Source of the DNA: Actinomycetota bacterium
GTDB taxonomy: Bacteria > Actinomycetota > Nitriliruptoria > Nitriliruptorales > Nitriliruptoraceae
Assembly (NCBI GenBank): GCA_019348135.1
Contig: JAHWJY010000010.1
Coordinates: forward strand, 1-46,900
DNA length: 46,900 bases
Direction of reading: 5' to 3'
Shown: positions 32,853 to 40,682 of the stretch, one piece after another
Layout of the letters: each line of letters opens with the position of its first letter
Numbering within the stretch: position 1 is the first letter of the stretch
Program-made: the position numbers and the translations under genes
The notes under the pieces: generated by a model
The model's database searches: none
Told to the model about the DNA's origin: nothing
The model's input: only the letters and a program-made list of their open reading frames with translations

Positions 32853-34292
32853 GTGAAGCGTCACCTCGTCCTCTTCGCCGCCGTCGCCCTCGCCGTCGGC
32901 GCGACGCCCGCCCAGGTGCCCGGCGGCGACCCGGTCCACACCGACAACATGCGGCACGTGGGCACGGTCACCTGGGACGACCAGTGGCGTACCGACGACG
33001 GCCGCAAGATCGACACCCTCGGCGGGACCGACGTCGAGTTCGCGACCATCGTCGACGAGGCGACGGGCGAGGCCCGCGACTACGCCTTCGCCGGCACCTA
33101 CCGCAACGGTCTCCAGGTCGTCGACATCACGGACCCCGAGACCGCGACCCGCGTGGCCACCTACGACTGCCAGATCATGCAGGGCGACGTCCAGGTCTTC
33201 CGTCACCCCACCGCCGGCTGGCTCGCGAGCTACACCGCGGACAGCGGCTACAACCAGTGGCACAGCACGTGCCACGACGACGCGGGCGTCAGCGGCGGCG
33301 ACGTCGGCAGCTTCCTCGTCGACGTCAACGACCCGACCGCACCCGTGGCGGTCGCCTTCGTCCCGTTCGAGGGCGGCTCGCACAACCAGACCGTCCACCC
33401 CGACGGCACCCACCTCTACAACTCGCGCTCGGACTCCGCCGGTGTCCTCGAGATCGCGGACATCACCGACCTCGACGCGGTGCGGTTCACCACCCTCGAC
33501 ATCGGCCGCGACGACTCCCACGACATCACGTTCAGGGCCGACGGCGAGCGGGCGTACTCGGCCGCGCTGGACCACAGCGTGATCATCGACACCGTCGATC
33601 CGAGCAACCCGAGGATCGTCGCCGACATCGTCGACCCTGCGGTGACGCTGCACCACCAGGCCGACCCCGTCAGGATCGGCGACCGCGACTTCCTCGTGAT
33701 CAACGACGAGCTCGCCGGCGCGGCCGGCAACGAGTTCTGTCCCGGTGGCGGCCTCCACGTCTACGACATCACCGACGAGGCGAACCCCGAGAAGGTCGGC
33801 GCCTTCTTCATCCCCGAGGCGACGGTCGCCGAGGGTGCGCGGACCGGGGCCGGCGGCGCCATCACCTGCACCTCGCACGTGTTCCGCATGTACGAGGAGG
33901 AGGAGCTCCTCACCATCGCGTGGTTCGGCGCCGGCGTCCGCGTCGTGGACCTGAGCGGCCTCGGTGACACGCCGCCGGTCAGCGCCGGCGTCCTCGGCGA
34001 GACCCTCACCCCGGGCATGCGCGAGATCGGCTTCTGGCGCGACCCGGTGGACTCCGACGCGTGGGCCGCCAAGGTGTTCGAGTTCGACGAGGACGGCTCC
34101 GCCTACATCTTCTCGAACGACCAGACGCGCGGGCTCGACATCTTCCGCTTCGAGGCGGACGCGCCGGAGGCGTCGTCCTCGAACGGCCAGTGGCTGTCGC
34201 CGGCGGCGGCGCTGCAGCGCACGCTCGACCTCCGCGCCGCCGGGTTCGAAGGTCTCGACCGCCCGTACTGCGACCTGCGCGGGCGTCTCTAG
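32853..34292 (+). CDS. Secreted LVIVD-repeat protein, longer paralogue
   Basis: 479 residues: a signal peptide (KRHLVLFAAVALAVGATPAQ) then many LVIVD-type blades, such as LQVVDITDPETATRVATYDCQ, FLVDVNDPTAPVAVAFVP, VLEIADITDLDAVRF and LHVYDITDEANPEKVGAFF. Conserved histidines occur in HSTCHDD, GGSHNQTVHPDGTH and DDSHDITF. The histidines could ligate a metal, but that is inference. GTG at 32853 follows GGAGG by 8 nt. It is divergent from the CAP/SLH gene and ends in a shared CTAG with the convergent alcohol dehydrogenase. Function unknown. Confidence 0.87.
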   Translation: MKRHLVLFAAVALAVGATPAQVPGGDPVHTDNMRHVGTVTWDDQWRTDDGRKIDTLGGTDVEFATIVDEATGEARDYAFAGTYRNGLQVVDITDPETATRVATYDCQIMQGDVQVFRHPTAGWLASYTADSGYNQWHSTCHDDAGVSGGDVGSFLVDVNDPTAPVAVAFVPFEGGSHNQTVHPDGTHLYNSRSDSAGVLEIADITDLDAVRFTTLDIGRDDSHDITFRADGERAYSAALDHSVIIDTVDPSNPRIVADIVDPAVTLHHQADPVRIGDRDFLVINDELAGAAGNEFCPGGGLHVYDITDEANPEKVGAFFIPEATVAEGARTGAGGAITCTSHVFRMYEEEELLTIAWFGAGVRVVDLSGLGDTPPVSAGVLGETLTPGMREIGFWRDPVDSDAWAAKVFEFDEDGSAYIFSNDQTRGLDIFRFEADAPEASSSNGQWLSPAAALQRTLDLRAAGFEGLDRPYCDLRGRL

Positions 34293-35335
34293 GGACGCAG
34301 CACGACCTTGACGAGCCCGGCCTCCCGCGCAGCGAACCGCGTGTAGGCGGCCGGGCCGTCCTCCAGCGGCACGTCGGGGTGGGTCACCACGACGTCGGTG
34401 GGCACGGCGAGCTCGCCCGATCCGATGCGTGGCAGGAGCCGGGCGAGCAGGGAGCGCACCGGTGCCCGCCCGGTGCGGATGGTGAGGTTGCGGTCGTAGG
34501 CGAGCACGGGCGGGACCCCGAAGGCCTCGGCGGTCTGGACCGCGATGATCGACAGCGTCCCGCCCGGTGCCACGAGCGCCGCGGCGAAGCGCTGCGCCGG
34601 CGCGGGTCCCGCCGCCTCGATGGTCGCGTCGACCACGAGCCCCCGGTGTCCTCCGGCGTCGTCCGGATCGGCGACCTCGGCTCCCAGGCGTCGCGCGCGC
34701 TCCCGGCGGTCCGCCACCGGGTCGAAGCCGTGCACGCGTGCGGCACCGAGCGCGAACGCGGCGCTGACGGCACACAGCCCGACGGCCCCGAGGCCCACCA
34801 CGGCCACGGTCGTCCCCGGGCCGACGCCCGCGCGCTCCGCCGCGTACCAGCCCGTGGGCAGGTTGTCGCAGAGGAGCACGGCGGTCGCGTCGTCGAGACC
34901 GTCGGGCACCGCGACCAGCGTGCCGTCCGCCAGCGGCACGCGGACGAGCTCGGCCTGGGCGCCGTGCAGGATCCCGTCGGCGGTGGCGCCCGGTGGTCCG
35001 TAGCCGAGGAGCCGGCCGTGCTCGCACCGGGCCGACAGCCCCCGGCGGCAGGGTCCGCAGTCGCCGCACGAGGTCGTGAACGGCGCCAGCACCCGGTCGC
35101 CGGTCCGGACCGACGTCACGTCGGCGCCGACGGCGACGACCTCGCCGACGAGCTCGTGGCCGGGGACGGTGCCCCACGCGACCGGTTCGCGGCCGAGGTA
35201 GGGGTGCAGGTCGCTGCCGCACACGCCCGCGGCGGTCACGCGGACGACGGCGTCCGTGGGCGCGAGCACGTCCGGGTCGGGAAGGTCCGCCGCGTACCGG
35301 ACGTCCTCGACCCCCTCCAGCACGAGTCCGCGCAC
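34289..35335 (-). CDS. Zinc-dependent alcohol dehydrogenase (MDR family)
   Basis: 348 residues. Catalytic zinc ligands are Cys39 (GVCGSD), His60-Glu61 (VPGHELVGEV); the structural zinc has all four cysteines C90, C93, C96 and C104 (SCGDCGPCRRGLSARC). The NAD(P)-binding loop is VVGLGAVGLCA (about 165-175). The substrate is not evident; glutathione/mycothiol-independent alcohol or threonine-type dehydrogenases are both possible. GTG at 35333-35335 lies 5 nt after GAGGAGG. Convergent with the LVIVD gene, the two stops sharing CTAG at 34289-34292; divergent from the MscS gene. Confidence 0.94.
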   Translation of the reverse strand: MRGLVLEGVEDVRYAADLPDPDVLAPTDAVVRVTAAGVCGSDLHPYLGREPVAWGTVPGHELVGEVVAVGADVTSVRTGDRVLAPFTTSCGDCGPCRRGLSARCEHGRLLGYGPPGATADGILHGAQAELVRVPLADGTLVAVPDGLDDATAVLLCDNLPTGWYAAERAGVGPGTTVAVVGLGAVGLCAVSAAFALGAARVHGFDPVADRRERARRLGAEVADPDDAGGHRGLVVDATIEAAGPAPAQRFAAALVAPGGTLSIIAVQTAEAFGVPPVLAYDRNLTIRTGRAPVRSLLARLLPRIGSGELAVPTDVVVTHPDVPLEDGPAAYTRFAAREAGLVKVVLRP

Positions 35336-35407
35336 ACCCGCCTCCTCCAGCAGCCGCGTCCGGCCCGGGACGGTAGGCGGTCGCGGCGTCACCGCCGAGC
35401 GGTGGCC

Positions 35408-35413
35408 TAGCAT
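35408..35413 (+). promoter_or_regulatory. Putative -10 element (TAGCAT) for the first MscS gene
   Basis: TAGCAT lies 48 nt before the GTG at 35462, in the short divergent gap from the alcohol dehydrogenase gene. Confidence 0.35.
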
Positions 35414-35461
35414 CGGTCGCACCGTGCCGGCGCCGTCGGGGCGGTGAGGAGGGCTGACGAC

Positions 35462-36403
35462 GTGGGCTGGCTGAGCGAGCTGCTCGAGCTGTCCACGATC
35501 GAGCTGAAGGTCGCGCAGACGGTCCTGCTCGTCCTCGTGACCCTGCTCGTGCGCTGGGTCGTGCTGCGTGCCACGCGCCGGCGCATCGACGATCCGGACC
35601 TGTCCTACCGCATCCGGAAGTCGTCGGCCTACGTGCTCGCCGTCATCTTCCTGGCAGCGACGGTCGTGATCTGGCTGGAGCCGTTGGGCAACCTCGGGAC
35701 CTTCCTCGGTCTGCTGTCCGCGGGTATCGCGGTCGCGCTCGCCGACCTGCTGAGGAACTTCGCCGGCTGGATGTACGTCGTCACCCGCCGGCCGTTCAAG
35801 GTCGACGACCGCATCCAGGTCGGCGAGCGCGCCGGCGACGTCATCGACATCCGCATGTTCCGCACGTCGATGCTCGAGATCCGCGACTGGGTCCAGGCCG
35901 ACCAGTCCACCGGTCGGATGGTGCACATCCCGAACGGCGTGTTCCTGAACACCCCGGTCGAGAACTTCACCGAGGGCTTCGCCTACCTGTGGCACGAGAT
36001 CCCGGTGCTCGTGACGTTCGAGTCCGACTGGGAGCTCGCCGAGACGTTGATCCTCGACGTGCTCGCCGAGCTGGGGGAGGAGATCCGCGACGCGGCCACG
36101 GCGCAGATCAGGCGCGCCGGCCAGCACTACAAGATCCGCTACTCCCACCTCACCCCGACCGTCTACGTCCGCGCCCGCGACAGCGGCGTCGAGCTCACGG
36201 CCCGGTTCCTCGTGCCCGTGCGCCAGCGCCGCGCGTTCGACCAGCGTGCCTGGCGCGGCATCCTCACGGCGTTCTCGTCCGAGGACACGGTCGAGCTCGC
36301 GTACCCGACCTACCGCGCCTTCCGGCAGGAGACCGGCGGTCGCTTCGGTGCCGCGGGTCACGCCGAGGGCGCGCACCACGACGACGACATCCCACCCCGC
36401 TGA
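35462..36403 (+). CDS. MscS-family mechanosensitive channel (short form)
   Basis: 313 residues: three membrane helices at the N terminus (about 14-34, 55-75 and 82-105), the pore helix TFLGLLSAGIAVALADLLRNFAGWMYVVTRRPFKVDDRIQVG, then the soluble beta domain (RMVHIPNGVFLNTPVENFTEGFAYLWHEIPVLVTF) and a C-terminal mixed domain. It should open under osmotic down-shock to release solutes. GTG at 35462 is chosen because GAGGAGGG lies 8 nt upstream. The gene is followed by gamma-carbonic anhydrase 7 nt later, so they may form an operon. A second, different MscS gene is at 36917-37999. Confidence 0.92.
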   Translation: MGWLSELLELSTIELKVAQTVLLVLVTLLVRWVVLRATRRRIDDPDLSYRIRKSSAYVLAVIFLAATVVIWLEPLGNLGTFLGLLSAGIAVALADLLRNFAGWMYVVTRRPFKVDDRIQVGERAGDVIDIRMFRTSMLEIRDWVQADQSTGRMVHIPNGVFLNTPVENFTEGFAYLWHEIPVLVTFESDWELAETLILDVLAELGEEIRDAATAQIRRAGQHYKIRYSHLTPTVYVRARDSGVELTARFLVPVRQRRAFDQRAWRGILTAFSSEDTVELAYPTYRAFRQETGGRFGAAGHAEGAHHDDDIPPR

Positions 36404-36410
36404 GGTCCCC

Positions 36411-36956
36411 ATGACGTCGAACACGGCTGCTCGCATCCTCCGCGTCAACGGCCGCACGCCGCTCCTGGCCGAGACCGCGTTCGTGGCCGAGGGGGCGACC
36501 GTCGCCGGCGACGTCGAGCTCGCCGACGGCGTGAACGTGTGGTTCGGCTGCGTCCTGCGGTCGGAGTACGAGAAGGTCACGGTCGGTGCCGAGACGAACA
36601 TCCAGGACCTCACGGTCGTCCACGCCGACCCGGGCTTCCCGACCGTGGTCGGGGAGCGCGTCACCGTCGGCCACCGCGTCGTCCTCCACGGCTGCACCGT
36701 CGAGGACGACGTGCTCGTCGGCATGGGCGCCGTGATCATGAACGGCGCGCGGATCGGCGCCCGGTCGGTGGTCGGCGCCGGCGCGGTCGTGACGGAGGGC
36801 ACCGAGGTGCCGCCCGACAGCCTCGTCGTGGGCGTGCCGGCGAAGGTGCTCGAGGGGCGCGAGGTGCCGCCGGCACCCCGGCCCAACGTGGCGGTGTACC
36901 GCTACAACGCCGAGCTCTACGGCGAGGCGGAGGAGATGTCGATCACGCGGTCCTGA
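36411..36956 (+). CDS. Gamma-class carbonic anhydrase family protein (hexapeptide repeat)
   Basis: 181 residues of left-handed beta-helix hexapeptide repeats. Zinc ligand histidines are at the usual positions: His71, His88 and His93 (VVHADPG and TVGHRVVLHGC). The trimeric enzyme would use zinc or iron at subunit interfaces. Whether it hydrates CO2 or is one of the many YrdA/PaaY-like proteins of unclear activity is unknown. ATG at 36411, 7 nt after the MscS stop. Its last 40 bp overlap the 3' end of the convergent second MscS gene. Confidence 0.92.
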   Translation: MTSNTAARILRVNGRTPLLAETAFVAEGATVAGDVELADGVNVWFGCVLRSEYEKVTVGAETNIQDLTVVHADPGFPTVVGERVTVGHRVVLHGCTVEDDVLVGMGAVIMNGARIGARSVVGAGAVVTEGTEVPPDSLVVGVPAKVLEGREVPPAPRPNVAVYRYNAELYGEAEEMSITRS

Positions 36957-37999
36957 TCCCGGACCGTCCCCTCGGCGTCCGTCAGCGCGACCCGGCGCGT
37001 GGGCAGCGCCTCGGGGTGGTGCTCCGCGAGCCAGGCGATGAGGTGCTCGCGGACGTCGCAGCGCAGGTCCCACACCGTGGGTGCGTCCTCCGCGGTGACG
37101 AGCGCGCGCACGATCATCGTGGTCTCGGTCGTGTCGATGACCTGGAGGACCCACACGTCGCCGTCCCAGCGCGGGTTGGACTCGAGACAGCGCAGGAGCT
37201 CCTGGCGCATCCCGGCGACCGGCGCGCGGTGGTCGAGGTGGAAGGTCACCGCGCCGAGGACCTGCGCGTGCGAGCGGGTCCAGTTCTCGAAGGGGGTCTC
37301 CACGAAGTACGTGGTCGGCAGGATGAGCCGGCGCTTGTCCCACAGCCGCACGACCACGTAGGTGAGGGTGATCTCCTCGACGTTGCCCCACTCCTCCTCG
37401 ACCACGACGACGTCGTCGAGTCGGATGGGCTCGGCGAACGCGATCTGCAGCCCCGCGATCATGTTGCCGAGCGTGCTGCGTGCCGCCAGACCGGCGATCA
37501 GCCCCGCCAGCCCGGCGGAGGCCAGCAGGCTCGCCCCGACCGACCGCGCCGACGGGAACGTGAGGAGGATGGCGGCGCCGGCGAACACGGCCACCCCGAC
37601 GGACGCGAGCCGACGCAGGAGCGTGGTCTGCGTCAGGCGCCGGCGCGCCAGGAGGTTGTCGCGGGTGGTGAGGTCGAGCCGCGCGAGGGTGGACTCGGTG
37701 CCCACGCGGATCGCCCGGAGCGCCACCCAGGCCGCCGCCAGGATGACGACGATCAGCGTGAGGTGGACGCCGCGGCCGATGACCTCCGCGGAGAGGTCGA
37801 GCACGGGCAGCGTCGCCAGCACGGCGACGGCTGCCGTGAGCAGACGCGCCGGCCACCGCAGCTCGCGCTGGAGCGTGCGGGCCACCTCGCTGCGCCACCC
37901 GAACCGGAACACGGCCCGCCAGAACACCACGTGCACGGCGATGGCGCCCGCCGCGACGGCGACGAGCGTGAGCGTGCTGGTGAGGGGGTCGATGGCCAC
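36917..37999 (-). CDS. MscS-family mechanosensitive ion channel
   Basis: 360 residues: helices at about 8-25, 50-66, 78-95 and 128-147, the pore-lining helix LLASAGLAGLIAGLAARSTLGNMIAGLQIAFAEPIRLDDVV, and the beta domain EEWGNVEEITLTYVVVRLWDKRRLILPTTYFVETPFENWTR. It is a typical MscS-like protein, not closely related to the channel at 35462. GTG at 37999; RBS weak. It converges on the carbonic anhydrase gene and overlaps it by 40 bp. Confidence 0.93.
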   Translation of the reverse strand: MAIDPLTSTLTLVAVAAGAIAVHVVFWRAVFRFGWRSEVARTLQRELRWPARLLTAAVAVLATLPVLDLSAEVIGRGVHLTLIVVILAAAWVALRAIRVGTESTLARLDLTTRDNLLARRRLTQTTLLRRLASVGVAVFAGAAILLTFPSARSVGASLLASAGLAGLIAGLAARSTLGNMIAGLQIAFAEPIRLDDVVVVEEEWGNVEEITLTYVVVRLWDKRRLILPTTYFVETPFENWTRSHAQVLGAVTFHLDHRAPVAGMRQELLRCLESNPRWDGDVWVLQVIDTTETTMIVRALVTAEDAPTVWDLRCDVREHLIAWLAEHHPEALPTRRVALTDAEGTVRDQDRVIDISSASP

Positions 38000-38079
38000 G
38001 GGGCCAGGGTGGGGTCCTCGACAGGCCGGCGCCGTGCGAGGATGCGGCCGACCGGTCGGGATGTGGGGAGAGGCGAAAC

Positions 38080-38562
38080 GTGGACGGACCCGTGGTGGCG
38101 CTGACGCTCGTGGCGATGGTGCTGGGGCTCATCGGCACGGTGCTGCCGCTGCTCCCGGGCCTGCCGCTGATCTGGGGCGCGGCGCTCGCGAGCTTCCTCA
38201 CGGTCGGGTGGTCGCGCACGGCGTGGCTCACGATGGGCGTCGTGACCGTCCTGATGGTGGGGGGGATCGCGGCGAAGTACGTCCTGCCGTCCCGGCGCGC
38301 CGGTCAGACGGCCTCGCGGCGGTCGCTCCTGTGGGCAGCGGGCGGCGCCGTCGTGGGGTTCTTCGTCGTGCCGGTCGTCGGGTTCGCGATCGGCGGGGTC
38401 GCCGCGCTCTACCTCGCCGAGCAGCAGCGGACCGGGGACTCCGAGGCGGCGCGGGCCAACACGATCGTGGCGTTGAAGCGCTTCGGGCTCGGTGTGCTGG
38501 TGGAGATCGCCGCGGGTCTGTCGATGATCCTCGTCTGGCTCATGGCCGCGATCCTCGCGTGA
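38080..38562 (+). CDS. DUF456 family membrane protein
   Basis: 160 residues with four or five membrane helices and the DUF456 pattern: GLIGTVLPLLPGLPLIWGAALA at the start and a Gly-rich RSLLWAAGGAVVGFFVVPVVGFAIGGVAALYLAE block, then ANTIVALKRFGLGVLVEIAAGL. Function unknown for the family. GTG at 38080 follows GAGAGG. It is divergent from the second MscS gene and converges on the acyl-CoA synthetase with a 3-nt gap. Confidence 0.88.
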   Translation: MDGPVVALTLVAMVLGLIGTVLPLLPGLPLIWGAALASFLTVGWSRTAWLTMGVVTVLMVGGIAAKYVLPSRRAGQTASRRSLLWAAGGAVVGFFVVPVVGFAIGGVAALYLAEQQRTGDSEAARANTIVALKRFGLGVLVEIAAGLSMILVWLMAAILA

Positions 38563-38565
38563 CGG

Positions 38566-40134
38566 TCACCGCATGGTGCGCAGCCGCTTGCGGTCGAGCT
38601 TCATGACCGGGGTGAGCGGCAGCGCCTCGATGACCCTGACCTCGCGGGGGTAGGACTTCGGCCCGAGCCGTTCGCGCGCCCACGCCCGGACCTCGTCGGC
38701 GTCGAGCTCGGCGCCGGGCTGCGGCGTGACGAACGCGACGATCTCCTCGCCGTAGGTGTCGTCGGGCCGGCCGACGACGCCGGCGGTCGCGACCGCCGGG
38801 TGCTCGTGGAGCGCGTCCTCGACGTCGCGCGGGTAGATGTTGAACCCGCCGCGGATGATGAGGTCCTTCTTGCGGTCGAGGATCGTGAGGTAGCCGTCGG
38901 CGTCGAGCGCCCCGATGTCGCCCGTGCGGCACCACCGGACGCCGGCGCGGCCAGCGGGATCGTCGAAGAAGGTCTCGGCGGTCGCCTCCGGTGCGCGCCA
39001 GTAGCCGGGCGAGACCGCGCGCCCGCCGACCAGCACCTCGCCGGGCTCGCCCGCCGGGACGTCGTCGCCGGACTCGTCGAGCAGCGGCGCAGCCGACCTC
39101 GCGGTCGTGGCGTCGACGATGCGCAGCTCCACATCCGGGAGCGCCTGGCCGACCGTGCCGGCCCGCCGGCGCGACATGCGGTCGGACGTCGCGGCGCCGG
39201 TCGTCTCCGTGAGGCCGTAGCCCTCGCACACGGTGACCGACGGCACGCGCTGCTCGAACGCCTGGCGGGTCTCGGCCGGGAGCGGCGCGGACCCGCACAC
39301 GATCCGCCGGAGGCTCGACAGGTCGTGGTCCTCGAGCGGCAGGGTGAGCAGGAGCTTCAGCATCGTGGGCACGAGCGTCGCCTGCTCGAGCCGGTGCTCC
39401 GCGATGAGCGAGACGACGCCGTCCGGCTCGAACCACCGCATCAGGACGGTCACCTGGTCCGCCTCGTTGTGGAGCCCGATGGCGGTCACCAGCAGACCGA
39501 AGGCGTGCGCGAGCGGCAACGGCAGGAGCGTCCGCTTCAGGCCGTCCTCCTGCGTCGCCTCCTGTCCCGCCCGCCCGGCGTGCCACAGGTTCGCGTGGGT
39601 CAGCACCACCCCCTTGGACCGACCCGTGGTGCCGCCCGTGTACATCAGCGCGGCGAGGTCGTCGTCGTCGCGATCGACCACCTCGGAGGGGTCGGCGCCG
39701 GCGAGGTCGTCGAGGGTCGGGAGCCCGTGGTCGCCGGGCGCGTCGACGACGATCCGGACGTCGAGCCCCTCGGTCGCCACCTGCACGTTGCCGAGGAACT
39801 CCGGGCTCACGACGACCAACCGCGCCCCGGCGTCGGTCAGGATGTGCCGGAGCTCGGTCGGCGGGAGCAGGAACATCGCGGGGGTCGCGACGGCGCCGGC
39901 GCGCCACAGCGCGGAGTAGAGGACCCCGACGTCGGGCGAGTTGGCCATGACGGCGACCACGCGGTCGCCCGGGGCGACACCCTCCTCGCGGAGCCCGCCG
40001 GCGACCCGCGTGACGCGGTCGAACAGCTCCCCGCTCGTGGACCAACGCCGGTCGTAGTGCAGCGACTCGCGGTCGGCACCGACCTCCTCGAGGTGGCGCT
40101 CGGCCTGGCGTGCGAGGTGGTGGTCCTGGCCCAT
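38566..40134 (-). CDS. AMP-dependent acyl-CoA synthetase/ligase
   Basis: 522 residues of ANL superfamily. Motif A3 is MYTGGTTGRSKG (164-175), A5 YGLTETTG (about 305-312), A7 RTGDIGALDADGYLTI, A8 hinge RKKDLIIRGGFNIYPRDVE and A10 lysine in VMKLDR (Lys512). It would adenylate a carboxylic acid and transfer it to CoA. ATG at 40134 with GGAGAG upstream. The thioesterase gene lies just upstream on the same strand. Acid substrate unknown; long-chain or aromatic acids are possible. Confidence 0.94.
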   Translation of the reverse strand: MGQDHHLARQAERHLEEVGADRESLHYDRRWSTSGELFDRVTRVAGGLREEGVAPGDRVVAVMANSPDVGVLYSALWRAGAVATPAMFLLPPTELRHILTDAGARLVVVSPEFLGNVQVATEGLDVRIVVDAPGDHGLPTLDDLAGADPSEVVDRDDDDLAALMYTGGTTGRSKGVVLTHANLWHAGRAGQEATQEDGLKRTLLPLPLAHAFGLLVTAIGLHNEADQVTVLMRWFEPDGVVSLIAEHRLEQATLVPTMLKLLLTLPLEDHDLSSLRRIVCGSAPLPAETRQAFEQRVPSVTVCEGYGLTETTGAATSDRMSRRRAGTVGQALPDVELRIVDATTARSAAPLLDESGDDVPAGEPGEVLVGGRAVSPGYWRAPEATAETFFDDPAGRAGVRWCRTGDIGALDADGYLTILDRKKDLIIRGGFNIYPRDVEDALHEHPAVATAGVVGRPDDTYGEEIVAFVTPQPGAELDADEVRAWARERLGPKSYPREVRVIEALPLTPVMKLDRKRLRTMR

Positions 40135-40165
40135 CGCTGCCCTCTCCCGTGCTCGTCGCGCGCGG

Positions 40166-40171
40166 ACGCTA
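40166..40171 (-). promoter_or_regulatory. Putative -10 element (TAGCGT) for the acyl-CoA synthetase gene
   Basis: Minus-strand TAGCGT 31 nt before the ATG at 40134, inside the gap after the thioesterase gene. Confidence 0.35.
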
Positions 40172-40194
40172 GTGCCCCGATGCCGGGCACGGGC

Positions 40195-40599
40195 TCACAT
40201 CTGCGCCTCGAGGCTCGCCCGGACGTCGTCGGGGATGGGGCAGGACCGGTGCTCGCCCGGGACCACGGACACGTAGGTGGTCACGACCTCGGCGATGTCC
40301 CGGTCGTCGACCCGCATCGTGAAGGTGATGTCGAACGACGAGCTGCCCAGGCGTGTCGGCACGACCTCGATCGCCAGCTCGTCCTCGAAGCCGGCACCGC
40401 TGCGCCACTCGACGACGCTCCTCACCAGCATGATGTCGAAGGGGCCCCCCTCGGCGAAGGTCACCTTCGGGTCGTAGCCCAACGCGGCGATGAACCGCGT
40501 CATCGCGTCGTCGCAGAAGGTCAGGTAGTGGGCGTTGAACACGACGCCCTGGGCGTCCACCTCGACGTAGCGGACACGGTGGGTGTGGACGAACGGCAC
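40195..40599 (-). CDS. Hot-dog-fold acyl-CoA thioesterase (4-hydroxybenzoyl-CoA thioesterase-like)
   Basis: 134 residues, full length. The active-site motif is YVEVDAQGVVFNAHYLTFCDDA (Asp15, the catalytic residue in this family), then a long helix and the strands of a single hot-dog domain (SSSFDITFTMRVDDRDIAEVVTTYV). It cleaves acyl-CoA thioesters. GTG at 40597-40599. It sits 60 bp upstream of the acyl-CoA synthetase gene on the same strand; opposed activities (CoA loading and release) in neighbours suggest a shared substrate class, which is inference. Confidence 0.92.
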   Translation of the reverse strand: MPFVHTHRVRYVEVDAQGVVFNAHYLTFCDDAMTRFIAALGYDPKVTFAEGGPFDIMLVRSVVEWRSGAGFEDELAIEVVPTRLGSSSFDITFTMRVDDRDIAEVVTTYVSVVPGEHRSCPIPDDVRASLEAQM

Positions 40600-40682
40600 G
40601 GCCGGGACCTCGGGTCGGGGCCGGCAGCCTGCCACACGGCGTCGCGGCCGGAGCCTGCGCGACGTGGGCGAGGCGGTCGCCC

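Noticed and set aside
31311-35222. CAP/SLH gene as part of a 1303-residue protein
   Set aside because: The upstream part is antisense shadow of the LVIVD gene; a signal peptide starts at 32483.
34289-36886. Alcohol dehydrogenase extended upstream as an 865-residue fusion
   Set aside because: The extension overlaps the MscS and carbonic anhydrase genes on the other strand and has low-complexity composition; the real start has a GAGGAGG site at 35335.
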